Shown in pieces: positions 1 through 7,530 of a stretch of DNA of 64,000 nt; the stretch's first letter is position 1; each line of letters opens with the position of its first letter. The position numbers and the translations under genes are program-made. Location: the NCBI RefSeq assembly GCF_029433395.1, contig NZ_JAQTHW010000001.1, positions 124,001-188,000 of the forward strand. Direction: 5' to 3'. The notes beneath the pieces were generated by a model that was not told the origin of the DNA, ran no database searches, and was given only the letters and a program-made list of their open reading frames with translations. This DNA is from Bifidobacterium sp. ESL0763 (GTDB lineage Bacteria > Actinomycetota > Actinomycetes > Actinomycetales > Bifidobacteriaceae).

Positions 1-1
1 G

Positions 2-322
2 AACTCCTTCGAGCGCAAGGTCGTGCACGACCTGGTGCGCGAGGAGGGGCTGAAGTCGCGCTCCCACGGCGAGGAGCCGCACCGCTACGTCACCATCTAT
101 CTCAAGGCCAAGCGGCGCCCGGAGGACCTCGAGGATGACGACATCGACGAGGTTGAGGATGTTGACGAGGTCGATGAGGGTGTTGAAGGCGTTGAGGAGG
201 CTGGCCAGGTCGATGAGGCTGTGGACGACGACATCGATGATCGTCCTGATGAGGACGAGGTCGATGAGTCAGAGGACGATGACACCGATGAGGCAGACGA
301 TGAGTCTGCCGATGAGGACTGA
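2..322 (+). CDS. jag: Jag/KhpB-like R3H RNA-binding protein, C-terminal part (5' truncated)
   Basis: Only the last 106 codons are present; the gene enters from the left edge in frame 2. The start of the visible part (FERKVVHDLVREEGLKSRSHG, then EPHRYVTIYLK) matches the end of an R3H single-stranded nucleic acid binding domain as in Jag/KhpB (SpoIIIJ-associated) proteins. It is followed by about 60 residues that are almost all Asp, Glu and Val with a few Ser/Thr, an acidic tail encoded by degenerate GATGAG repeats. Position just upstream of rsmG and parAB is the usual yidC-jag-rsmG-parA-parB order next to dnaA. Family members bind RNA and affect cell-wall synthesis and division; that role is transferred from the family. 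The acidic tail is longer than I would expect and resembles the one on CrgA in this window. Confidence 0.85.
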   Translation, partial: NSFERKVVHDLVREEGLKSRSHGEEPHRYVTIYLKAKRRPEDLEDDDIDEVEDVDEVDEGVEGVEEAGQVDEAVDDDIDDRPDEDEVDESEDDDTDEADDESADED

Positions 323-434
323 TTCGAAGGACTGATTCGGCCGACGGATACGGATCAAGCGGGGCTGGGAACAGATTTCCTGGCTCCGTTCGTTGTGTGG
401 CAGTGGCTCATTCTTTGCGATTGCTTGATGTGTT

Positions 435-477
435 GAAGCGGTCGTTTCCAGGGGATTCCCTTGGGAACGGCCGCTTC
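435..477 (+). terminator. Hairpin downstream of jag
   Basis: Positions 435-449 (GAAGCGGTCGTTTCC) pair with 463-477 (GGGAACGGCCGCTTC) with few mismatches around a 13 nt loop. There is no immediate T-run, only CTTTTTATTC about 20 bases later, so intrinsic termination is likely but not certain. Confidence 0.6.
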
Positions 478-512
478 TGTGTCCGTAGAGTCCTGATCTT
501 TTTATTCATCAC

Positions 513-542
513 GTGACACATTTGCTGACAAGTACATATAAT
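513..542 (+). promoter_or_regulatory. Candidate rsmG promoter
   Basis: A consensus -10 box TATAAT lies at 537-542, and GTGACA (one mismatch to TTGACA) at 513-518 gives an 18 bp spacer. It lies about 80 bp upstream of the chosen rsmG start and after the jag hairpin. The -35 box overlaps a TCACGTGA core that resembles the centre of parS. Confidence 0.55.
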
Positions 543-624
543 CGATGACGCTGCAGGCACTTTGAAACACTGTTGTGACTGGGTTTTGCTAAGTTCGTAT
601 CAGGAACCAGCAGGAGTTACATCA

Positions 625-1314
625 ATGAGTATCGCAGTCCACAGTGACCAGGAGCTAGAGGCGTCGACCATCCTTCAGGATGTGTTCGGAGACGCCTTGC
701 CGAAATTGCGCATCTTCCATGGCAAGCTCGCCAAGGAAGGGGAGCAGCGTGGGCTGATCGGACCACGTGATGTCGATATCCTCTGGGAACGCCACATCCT
801 CAACTCGGCGGCCATCGTGCCTTTCATCGAAGCTTCGACCGAGGACGAACGGTTCAAGACCATCGCCGATGTCGGCAGTGGTGGCGGTTTCCCCGGAATC
901 GTGGTGGCCGCTTGCCTTCCGGATTATGAGCTGACGCTTATCGAGCCCATGGAGCGTCGTGTTGATTGGCTCAATGAGTGCGTAGAAGAGATGGAACTTG
1001 GCAACGTAAAAGTGGTTCGTGCGCGTTCTGAGGACTATATCGCCAAGCTCAAGCACCATGATGGGGGACTGCATCCGTTCTCCGTGGTGACGTGCAGGGC
1101 TGTGGCTCCCATGACCAAGCTCAGCGCCTGGACCCTCCCATTGCTGAGGCGTGGAGGGCAGCTTATTGCCCTCAAAGGACGTTCGGCGCCAGCGGAGATC
1201 CGCAAGGCGAAGAAGGAGATCAAGAAGAACGGCGGCCTGAATCCGCGCGCTCTGGAGGCTCCCGTCGCTGAAGGATTCGAACCGACGTACACCGTAATCG
1301 TTGACAAGAAGTGA
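625..1314 (+). CDS. rsmG: 16S rRNA (guanine-N7) methyltransferase RsmG (GidB)
   Basis: A 229-residue class I SAM-dependent methyltransferase. The glycine-rich SAM loop is [11 protein letters not shown], preceded by the RsmG-typical [11 protein letters not shown], and followed by [12 protein letters not shown] (acidic end of beta 2) and VTCRAVAP. RsmG methylates G527 of 16S rRNA in E. coli. I chose ATG 625 because AGGAG at 612-616 sits 8 bp upstream; an in-frame TTG-type start at 562 would add 21 unconserved residues and has no such site. It sits between jag and parA as in most actinobacteria. A promoter candidate lies at 513-542. No distinct terminator follows, but a 32 bp perfect palindrome centred on the first parS lies 132 bp downstream. 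Confidence 0.95.
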   Translation: MSIAVHSDQELEASTILQDVFGDALPKLRIFHGKLAKEGEQRGLIGPRDVDILWERHILNSAAIVPFIEASTEDERFKTIADVGSGGGFPGIVVAACLPDYELTLIEPMERRVDWLNECVEEMELGNVKVVRARSEDYIAKLKHHDGGLHPFSVVTCRAVAPMTKLSAWTLPLLRRGGQLIALKGRSAPAEIRKAKKEIKKNGGLNPRALEAPVAEGFEPTYTVIVDKK

Positions 1315-1453
1315 GTGTTTACAGGGCTTAAGTGCGTTGCCAAGGGCGAATTCATCGGATTAGTGAAGCGTTGCTTTGTCTTGTTGTGTTGTAACTAAGG
1401 TTTAGGGGCCTGCCCAATACTTCTGCTGTTTTAATGAACTTATGAATGGGGAA

Positions 1454-1469
1454 TGTTTCACGTGAAACA
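1454..1469. promoter_or_regulatory. parS site 1 (perfect), inside a 32 bp palindrome
   Basis: TGTTTCACGTGAAACA, the consensus chromosomal parS bound by ParB. The symmetry extends without mismatch to 1446-1477 (arms continue AATGGGG/CCCCATT-like outward), longer than the other copies. As RNA this would be a strong hairpin that could also end rsmG transcripts. Confidence 0.95.
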
Positions 1470-1704
1470 TTCCCCATGTTCTTTGACTCTGTACTTATAT
1501 ATGAGCCTATCTGGATTTATCAGCCGATTGCTAGATCTTCAGCATGTTACTGCACTGAGTCTTAGCCCATCTCCATCCATACGGAGTTTCTTCTTAAACT
1601 CCCAACAAGATCCAAGAAAAGCCAGCTGGTTTCCAAGGTAAAAGACCATCAACTGAGTTGCAGTCTTGAATTCCCAGTTACGTTCTTGATGATTCGAGTT
1701 TGAA

Positions 1705-1720
1705 TGTTTCACGTGAAACA
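1705..1720. promoter_or_regulatory. parS site 2 (perfect)
   Basis: TGTTTCACGTGAAACA, exact match to the parS consensus. Confidence 0.95.
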
Positions 1721-1898
1721 TCGGATGATCGTCTCTTCTGTCAACTATCTATTCAGGAACGTTACCATTGAATCGAGTATTCCAATCCAGGTTTCTTATT
1801 GCCATGAGCTCCAGAGTCGAAGATGCTTGAGACCAAGAGATGTAGTCTGTGGATTCAGATAAGGCATGATTTGATGGGGAGTCTACTACGTGATGCGT

Positions 1899-1914
1899 TG
1901 CTTCATGTGAAACA
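1899..1914. promoter_or_regulatory. Degenerate parS-like site
   Basis: TGCTTCATGTGAAACA differs from parS at two positions (3 and 7). The right half-site GTGAAACA is intact. It lies between perfect sites 2 and 3. Confidence 0.55.
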
Positions 1915-2010
1915 AAGAGCTCGCTGATAAGGGTGCTGGGATATTAGTTGGATAAGTTTGTGCTCTTTACAGAAGTTGATTCATTGAACACTGCGGTCCT
2001 ATATTTAGAT

Positions 2011-2026
2011 TGTTTCACGTGAAACA
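2011..2026. promoter_or_regulatory. parS site 3 (perfect)
   Basis: TGTTTCACGTGAAACA, exact match to the parS consensus. Confidence 0.95.
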
Positions 2027-2655
2027 TTCGAGGCTTTAATATCAATTGCGTGGTCTCAGTGCTTTTGGTGTGGACAGTTTGTCGGATTTTAAGAAATTCT
2101 GTGCAGAAGGTTTCAGCATAGTAATTGACAAAGGCGTCCAATTGCTTTAGATTGTGGAAATTTTTAAAGATCACTCAGTGTGGAAGAGAAGGTTTCTAGT
2201 AGCGAAGTCTCACGGTTAACACTTCTGGGTCATTTCGAAAGGTAGGGGAGAGACGTTTGATCTGTCGAGGCTAGTATGAGGAAGTTCAGTTTTGTTGCAG
2301 CCCATCGGTCTAGCGACAACACAAAGACAACCATTGTTTCTGCCTATAATCCTGTTTGTTAATTGAGGTCACGACTGGAAGTGCACGTTTCGTCCGTTGC
2401 CCCATAGGTCTGAGCTATTAAGGATGTAGGAATGTGATTATCGTAGCGACTTGCCTCTCTGAGTCTGAGAGCGGCGATTGGGGAGACTGCGGATATCGGA
2501 GCGTAGGCTTAAATCAGCTCAGAATTCAATTGAATATTTTTAAATCTTAACAGTGCAGAAACAGATTGTTGGCTCTTTAGATGAAGTGAAAAATGAGACA
2601 TCTGAGGTTTAAGATTCTGGAGTGGTCGAAGAAGTTGGTGGCGGGTCGTGTGGAT

Positions 2656-2671
2656 TGTTTCACGTGAAACA
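2656..2671. promoter_or_regulatory. parS site 4 (perfect), next to DnaA boxes
   Basis: TGTTTCACGTGAAACA, exact match to the parS consensus. The first DnaA box begins 20 bp further on, so ParB and DnaA would bind close together here. Confidence 0.95.
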
Positions 2672-2690
2672 TCCACTTAAATAAATCGAG

Positions 2691-2851
2691 TTATCCACAT
2701 TTCGCACATCAGGTTTGAGTTATCCACATTTTAGGTTCAGAAGTACAAATGTTCGAAAAGGGTTGAGTCGCAACGGTTTGAGGATGGTGCGCTAAAGTGA
2801 TTTTCAAAATCTCCAAATGTTGTGCACAGTTATCCACATCCTTGTGGACAA
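2691..2851. promoter_or_regulatory. DnaA-box group upstream of parA
   Basis: Perfect TTATCCACA boxes at 2691-2699, 2720-2728 and 2830-2838 on the plus strand. One-mismatch boxes at 2820-2828 (TTGTGCACA) and on the minus strand at 2843-2851 (TTGTCCACA read on that strand). They could be part of the origin or an operator for parA. Confidence 0.8.
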
Positions 2852-2972
2852 CCGTGTGAGTAAGGAATTCTGTCCATACGAATGGGGAAACTGGAATAAC
2901 TAGAGGAATAACCGTGCTGTGAAAATCCCAGAAATCGTGATTGAGCGGCGTCCAGTTGTAGGAGTGTTGTGT

Positions 2973-3917
2973 ATGGAATCTGCTGCGGAAACCATTCGAC
3001 GGATTTTTGGCGGAGATGCCAATTCGCTCGGCAGTGAGATGGCCGAACTGTCCGCCCAGTATGAGGCTCTCAATAAGGTGAAATTCCCCAAACCAAAATC
3101 CACTCGCTACATCGCGGTAGCCAATCAGAAGGGTGGAGTAGGGAAGACCACTACCACCGTCAATCTGTCGGCGTCACTGGCCCTCGGAGGTTCGAAGATC
3201 CTGGTCATCGACATGGATCCCCAGGGCAATGCGTCCACTGCATTGGGTGCCCAACACAATTCCGGAGAACCTTCGGTCTATGACGTTCTGGAAGGCAGGA
3301 AGAGCATCGCTGAAGTGAAACAGGAATGCCCTGACTTCCCGAACCTTGATATCGTCCCGGCGTCCATCGATCTCAGCGGCGCCGAGCTCGAGGTCGCTGA
3401 TATGGACGACCGCACCAATCTCCTTCGCAATGCGCTCAAGAAATTCATGGACCAGAGCGAGAAGCATTATGACTATGTCATCGTGGACTGCCCTCCAAGC
3501 CTAGGGCTGCTCGTGATCAACGCGATGTGTGCGGTGACGGAGATGCTGATTCCGATTCAGGCCGAATACTATGCGCTCGAGGGGCTGGGGCAGCTGATCA
3601 ACACCATCAGCCTGGTGCAGGAACACTACAACCCCATTCTGTTGGTGTCGACGATGTTGGTGACCATGTTCGATCGCCGCACGTTGCTGAGCAAGGAGAT
3701 CTTCGAGAAGGTCAAGGAGCACTATCCGAGCATCGTCCTGAAGACCACGATTCCAAGAACAGTCAAGATTTCCGAGGCGCCGAGCTTCGGGCAGACGGTT
3801 ATCGCCTATGATCCGAAGGGCATGGGAGCCATTTCGTATCGTGAGGCCGCGCTCGAAATTGCCAAGCGGTCGCCGTCGGTTTTGGCCGCATTGAAGAAGA
3901 AAGAGGGAAGGAACTGA
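2973..3917 (+). CDS. parA: Chromosome partitioning ATPase ParA (Soj)
   Basis: A 314-residue deviant Walker ATPase. The Walker A motif KGGVGKT is at about residues 53-59, followed by VIDMDPQGNAST (A' motif) and VIVDCPPSLG (Walker B). ParA dimers bind DNA non-specifically and pull ParB-parS complexes to segregate origins. I chose ATG 2973 because AGGAG at 2960-2964 stands 8 bp upstream; a GTG at 2919 would add 18 residues but has only a weakly placed site. The N-terminal ~45 residues before the ATPase fold are longer than in minimal Soj proteins. The stop is followed after one base by the parB ATG, so the two are co-transcribed. DnaA boxes and parS lie immediately upstream. Confidence 0.95.
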   Translation: MESAAETIRRIFGGDANSLGSEMAELSAQYEALNKVKFPKPKSTRYIAVANQKGGVGKTTTTVNLSASLALGGSKILVIDMDPQGNASTALGAQHNSGEPSVYDVLEGRKSIAEVKQECPDFPNLDIVPASIDLSGAELEVADMDDRTNLLRNALKKFMDQSEKHYDYVIVDCPPSLGLLVINAMCAVTEMLIPIQAEYYALEGLGQLINTISLVQEHYNPILLVSTMLVTMFDRRTLLSKEIFEKVKEHYPSIVLKTTIPRTVKISEAPSFGQTVIAYDPKGMGAISYREAALEIAKRSPSVLAALKKKEGRN

Positions 3918-3918
3918 T

Positions 3919-5325
3919 ATGGCATCGAAGTCACGTTTAGGTAAGGGGCTCGGTGCGTTGTTCCCCGCACTTCCAGAAGATCCCAAGGCGGCGAAGTCTG
4001 CCGAAAAGGCAGAGGAGAACAAGCCTGAGACAAAGCAGAAGACCACCGCAAAAGGCAATGTTTTACGTGAAACATCGAAGACCGGCAAGACTTCCAAGTC
4101 TGATGAGGCCAAGTCTGCGACCAAGAAGACCACGGTGAAGTCGAATGTTTCACGTGAAACATCGAAGGTTACTGAGTCAAAGAAGCAGGGCGCCAAGGGC
4201 AATGTTTCACGTGAAACATCCCATGGAAAGGGTAAGAAGAGGAAGTCAATGCCCTCATTCGAGGGGATTGCCGGCCCCAGTGACGTCTTCTTTGGCGGAG
4301 CTCTTGACAATTCCTCAGCCAAGCATAGCGCCGAGCAGAGCAAACGTAGCGGTAATAAGGTAACAGTTACGCGAAGCGCGAGTGATGCCGGGCTGGCAGC
4401 CAACGATCAAGGTCTGAAGTCGGTCCAAGGCGGCTATCTCACCGAACTGCACCTCGACCAGATAGGACCGAACGTACACCAGCCCCGTAGCATCTTCGAT
4501 GAGGACGAACTCAGTGAGCTGGCTGCTTCCCTGAAGGAAGTGGGCGTACTGCAGCCGGTCGTGGTGCGCAAGCGACCCAAGAACCAGAAGCTGGAGCCAA
4601 GCGCGCTGACGATTGTCGGCAAGAACGTGCAGCAGAAGCAGCAGGGCTTCGACAGTGAATACGAGCTGATCATGGGGGAGCGTCGTTGGCGTGCTGCCCA
4701 TCTCGCCGGCCTTGAGACGATCCCCGCCATCGTGAAGACGACCGCGGACGATGAGATGCTCAGGGACGCATTGCTCGAGAATCTGCACCGTGTGGCCTTG
4801 AATCCGCTTGAAGAGGCCGCCGCCTACCAGCAGATGATGGACGATTTCGGCCTGACCCAGGAGCAGCTCTCGCATTCGGTCTCGAAGTCACGCCCGCAGA
4901 TCGCGAATGTGCTCCGATTGCTGAACCTGCCGCCGTCGGTGCAGAAGAAAGTGGCTGCGGGAGTGCTTTCGGCTGGCCATGCCAGGGCTTTGCTGGGGCT
5001 TTCGTCTCCCGAGGAGATGGACAAGCTCGCCAACCGCATCATCGCCGAGGGGCTCTCCGTGCGCAGCACCGAGGAAATCGTGGCGATGAAGTCGATGGAA
5101 GACGGGGAGAAGGGGCAGCGCAAGGACCGCAAGAAGTCGAATCCTTGGAGCGAGTCACCGATCCAACGCAACTTGGAGAACCGTTTCGATACCAAGGTGG
5201 CCATCAAGGGCAACAAGAAGCACGGCCGGATTGAAATCGTGTTCTCGTCACCCGAGGACATGGACCGTATCCTTGGCCTGCTGATGCCCGGCAAAGGCGA
5301 TAAGAAGGAGTCCGGCTGGGTGTGA
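3919..5325 (+). CDS. parB: Chromosome partitioning protein ParB with parS words in its own coding sequence
   Basis: A 468-residue ParB/Spo0J. After a basic N-terminal stretch (SRLGKGLGALFP, a conserved ParA-contacting start) comes a Lys/Ser/Thr-rich linker to about residue 165. The CTP-binding ParBc domain follows (LHLDQIGPNVHQPR, then MGERRWRAAHLAGL), then the helix-turn-helix region (LTQEQLSHSVSKSRPQIANVLRLLNLP) and the C-terminal dimerisation segment. The linker is longer than usual and repeats NV(S/L)RETS at residues 47, 76 and 95; each repeat is encoded by a parS or near-parS word in the same reading frame. ParB loads at parS and spreads as a clamp, so this gene contains its own loading sites. 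GAGGGAAGG precedes the start. A strong hairpin ends the operon. Confidence 0.95.
   Translation: MASKSRLGKGLGALFPALPEDPKAAKSAEKAEENKPETKQKTTAKGNVLRETSKTGKTSKSDEAKSATKKTTVKSNVSRETSKVTESKKQGAKGNVSRETSHGKGKKRKSMPSFEGIAGPSDVFFGGALDNSSAKHSAEQSKRSGNKVTVTRSASDAGLAANDQGLKSVQGGYLTELHLDQIGPNVHQPRSIFDEDELSELAASLKEVGVLQPVVVRKRPKNQKLEPSALTIVGKNVQQKQQGFDSEYELIMGERRWRAAHLAGLETIPAIVKTTADDEMLRDALLENLHRVALNPLEEAAAYQQMMDDFGLTQEQLSHSVSKSRPQIANVLRLLNLPPSVQKKVAAGVLSAGHARALLGLSSPEEMDKLANRIIAEGLSVRSTEEIVAMKSMEDGEKGQRKDRKKSNPWSESPIQRNLENRFDTKVAIKGNKKHGRIEIVFSSPEDMDRILGLLMPGKGDKKESGWV
4059..4074. promoter_or_regulatory. parS-like site 5 inside parB (one mismatch)
   Basis: TGTTTTACGTGAAACA; position 6 is T instead of C, which changes the encoded residue from Ser to Leu (NVLRETS). 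Same codon phase as the next two sites. Confidence 0.8.
4146..4161. promoter_or_regulatory. parS site 6 inside parB (perfect)
   Basis: TGTTTCACGTGAAACA within codons for NVSRETS (residues 76-82), 87 bp after the previous site. Confidence 0.95.
4203..4218. promoter_or_regulatory. parS site 7 inside parB (perfect)
   Basis: TGTTTCACGTGAAACA within codons for NVSRETS (residues 95-101), 57 bp after the previous site and in the same frame. Confidence 0.95.
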
Positions 5326-5446
5326 GTCGTTGAAGGCACGGGAATATACTGACTAAGCGCTGGTATCAGCCGATTCTGTTCGGCGGATGCCGTGTGATTA
5401 TCACGTGTTACACCTTAGGTGGCTTGATAATTCGCAGCCATTGCAA

Positions 5447-5488
5447 CAGGTGGGTGGCACAATCGCCAAGGGTTGTGCCACCCACCTG
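5447..5488 (+). terminator. Strong hairpin after parB
   Basis: A perfect 16 bp stem, 5447-5462 (CAGGTGGGTGGCACAA) with 5473-5488, around a 10 nt loop, 122 bp after the parB stop. It resembles the hairpin that ends trxB at 6011-6042 (shared GGGTGGCAC core), so the two convergent genes each have one, with a MITE between them. Confidence 0.7.
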
Positions 5489-5689
5489 TGTGTCTGCGAC
5501 ATGGGGATGAAGCTCGTCTGGGAGCGCAAGTAGGTGTTCACGAAAGAACCGTCCAAGAAAAGTATGGCCCGACAATGCGTGTGGAGCTTTTTCGCTCCGG
5601 TACAAGAGACCTTTTTGCTATTTTGGTTTGAACTGATTGATGTTTCTCTGAGACAGCTGCCGTGAGAGTGTCACGTGACGTAGTAATCA

Positions 5690-5994
5690 GCCAATAAGGG
5701 TTATAGGCCAAAAAGTGTTGTTTATGATCGTGGTTTGGCTTTGCGGAAGTAAGGGTTTCATGCTGTTCTTTTTCTTCCAGGGAAAGCCGGGGCGCCGTCG
5801 TGCCTATTCTCGGAGTATAGGGACGAGGTCAAAGCGGCGGGACGGTGTCCTCAATGCTCGTGAAGCCGCTTGGCAAGCGTTGCCCTACTTTATCGGCAAT
5901 CAGAATGGCAGGATACCAGCATTCGGAGTTCGCGGTCATAAAACTAAAATGGTGATTCTAAAACAACACTTCTTGGCCTATAATCCGCCAATAA
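5690..5994. mobile_element. MITE-like element with 8 bp target duplication
   Basis: Terminal inverted repeats of about 27 bp: the left end at 5698 starts GGGTTATAGGCCAAAAAGTG, and the right end at 5986, read inward on the minus strand, starts GGATTATAGGCCAAGAAGTG. The 289 bp body (5698-5986) is flanked by identical GCCAATAA copies at 5690-5697 and 5987-5994, the expected target site duplication. No transposase is encoded; an open frame of 97 codons at 5715-6008 runs out through the right end and looks accidental. Eight-bp duplications are typical of ISL3- and IS256-like transposases, so a related IS elsewhere would have moved it. The rest of the gap (5489-5689) shows nothing else. Confidence 0.85.
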
Positions 5995-6010
5995 CCACGG
6001 AGACATGAAA

Positions 6011-6042
6011 GGGTGGCACCATCATCAAAGATGGCGCCACCC
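6011..6042 (-). terminator. Hairpin after trxB
   Basis: GGGTGGCACCATC at 6011-6023 pairs with GATGGCGCCACCC at 6030-6042 with a 6 nt loop. On the minus strand it lies 76 bp past the trxB stop and is followed by TTTCATG. Confidence 0.65.
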
Positions 6043-6117
6043 ATTCGGTTTCGGTCGACGTGTCTAGCCGGCAAGCAGCTGGCTCAGGCCGATCAGTGAC
6101 CGTCGATCAACCCAAGC

Positions 6118-7086
6118 TCACTGAAGCGAGTTGAGGTAGTCCTGGGCGTCGAGGGCCGCACGGCAGCCCATGCCGGCCGCCGAGATGGCCTGGCGGTAGA
6201 CGCTGTCGACCACGTCGCCGGCGGCGAAGACCCCGGGCACCGAAGTGCGCGTGGAGGCGCCATCCACCTGGATGTAGCCCTGGGCGTCGAGGTCGAGCGC
6301 GCCGTCGAGGAACGCGGTGGTGGGAGTGTGGCCGATGGCGACGAATACGCCGTTGGCTGGCACCTCGCTGGTCTCACCGGTCTTCACGTTCTTGACGATG
6401 ACGGAAGTGGCACTGCCGTCCTCGCCCTTGACCTCGGTGACCACGGAGCTCTTGAGGAACGAGATCTTCTCGTTGGCCTCGGCGCGGTCGACCATGATCT
6501 TCGAGGCGCGGAATTCGTCGCGACGGTGGATGATGGTGACGGACGTGCCGAACCGGGTGAGGAACTCGGCATCGGTGAACGCGCTGTCGCCGCCGCCGAC
6601 GACCACGATCGGCTTGCCACGGAAGAAGAAGCCGTCGCAGGTGGCGCAGTAGGAGACGCCCTTGCCGGAGTATTCCTTCTCGCCGGGCACGTCGAGCTTG
6701 CGGAAGTCCGAGCCGGTGGTCACCACGATCGCACGGGCGCGCAGCACGTCGCCCTGGTCGCAGGTGACGGTCTTGACCGAGCCGCTTTCCTTGCCGAAAT
6801 CGACGGACACCACGTCGTCCCACACGATTTCCGCGCCGAACTTCTCGGCCTGCTTCTGCATGCTCTCCATGAGGTCGGGGCCCATCACGCCGTCGGGGAA
6901 GCCGGGGTAGTTCTCGACCTCGGTGGTGTTGACGAGCTGGCCGCCGGGCGTGATGGCGCCGGCGATGACGGTCGGGTGGTACCCGGCGCGGCCGAGGTAG
7001 ATCGCCGCCGTGTAGCCCGCGGGGCCCGAACCGATGATGATGACGTCTTTCACGTCGCTGTTCTGCTGAGTTTGCTCTTGTACCAT
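6118..7086 (-). CDS. trxB: Thioredoxin-disulfide reductase
   Basis: A 322-residue low-molecular-weight flavoprotein. FAD-binding GSGPAG is at residues 19-24, the redox-active pair in CATC at 147-150, the NADPH-binding GGGDSA at 164-169, and the second FAD motif GVFAAGDVVD near the C-terminus. It reduces thioredoxin with NADPH and so maintains cytoplasmic thiols; in an anaerobe such as Bifidobacterium it is also part of oxygen defence. The length matches the family. No thioredoxin gene is next to it, although trxB-trxA pairs near parB are common in other actinobacteria. The gene converges on parB with the MITE between. Weak DnaA-like words near 7236-7262 upstream are probably chance. Confidence 0.95.
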   Translation of the reverse strand: MVQEQTQQNSDVKDVIIIGSGPAGYTAAIYLGRAGYHPTVIAGAITPGGQLVNTTEVENYPGFPDGVMGPDLMESMQKQAEKFGAEIVWDDVVSVDFGKESGSVKTVTCDQGDVLRARAIVVTTGSDFRKLDVPGEKEYSGKGVSYCATCDGFFFRGKPIVVVGGGDSAFTDAEFLTRFGTSVTIIHRRDEFRASKIMVDRAEANEKISFLKSSVVTEVKGEDGSATSVIVKNVKTGETSEVPANGVFVAIGHTPTTAFLDGALDLDAQGYIQVDGASTRTSVPGVFAAGDVVDSVYRQAISAAGMGCRAALDAQDYLNSLQ

Positions 7087-7332
7087 GCGTCCACCATAAC
7101 ATCAGGAGCGGCGGTCTGAGCTTTGGGCGCAACGGGAATACGCGCATCGTTGCGCGAAGTGACGGATAGACATTCGAAAGCCGAGTGCATGGGTTCATTC
7201 GATGGTTGTAGAGCCATCATCTTGTAGAGCTACCTTGTGGATGAATCTTGTGGACGCGTGGATATGCCTGATGGCTGGTCTTCTGGATGTGTGTGCATTT
7301 GGACATTCGCGCATCGAGTTGCGTCGGTATGG

Positions 7333-7412
7333 CGCACACACTAACTCGAGATACGAAAAAAGAGTGGCTGAATTCCGCAGTTCCGTTTTTGATTCTCGAG
7401 TTAGTGTGTGCG
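7333..7412. repeat. Long inverted repeat, family A (TCTCGAGTTAGTGTGTGCG arms), copy 1
   Basis: A perfect 19 bp inverted repeat: 7333-7351 and 7394-7412 around 42 bp. The same arm word occurs again as an inverted repeat at 25903-25983 with an unrelated loop. The copy lies 118 bp after the class E sortase stop on the minus strand. Apart from it, the 444 bp gap between trxB and the sortase (7087-7530) holds nothing recognisable. Confidence 0.85.
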
Positions 7413-7530
7413 AGAATGCCTAATCATCGGCATGTATCCAAGCCAAGTCAAGCGCCTAGCTCGGCTACTCCGTGCGAAGTTGTCTCGTCCGTGCCCGACG
7501 GCGCAGCAGCGATACTCGAACCGGTCTTGT

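Larger units (their letters stand above)
1315..2972. other. AT-rich non-coding region between rsmG and parA (parS/DnaA-box region)
   Basis: About 1.66 kb with no credible gene and clearly more A+T than the flanking genes. It holds four perfect parS words and one degenerate one, spread from 1454 to 2671, and a group of DnaA boxes at 2691-2851. Short open frames run through the parS palindromes on the minus strand and look accidental. This is what a centromere-like ParB loading region close to oriC would look like. Whether part of it is also replication origin sequence cannot be decided from the window. Confidence 0.8.

Noticed and set aside
509-516. TCACGTGA cores at 509, about 5401 and about 5671 as additional parS sites
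   Set aside because: Outside the central six to eight bases they mismatch parS at four or more positions.
5408-5605. 65-codon minus-strand open frame after parB
   Set aside because: It runs through the 16 bp terminator stem, has no ribosome site and no protein-like pattern.
5715-6008. 97-codon open frame inside the MITE
   Set aside because: It ends outside the element, has an odd hydrophobic start made from T-rich DNA and shows no transposase motif.
6328-7119. Long open frames opposite trxB, the kinase operon, purA and other GC-rich genes
   Set aside because: They are antisense shadows of GC-rich codons, rich in Arg/Ala/Gly/His, without ribosome sites or domains.
7236-7262. TGTGGATGA and TGTGGACGC upstream of trxB as DnaA boxes
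   Set aside because: Each differs from the consensus, and there is no cluster; likely chance.
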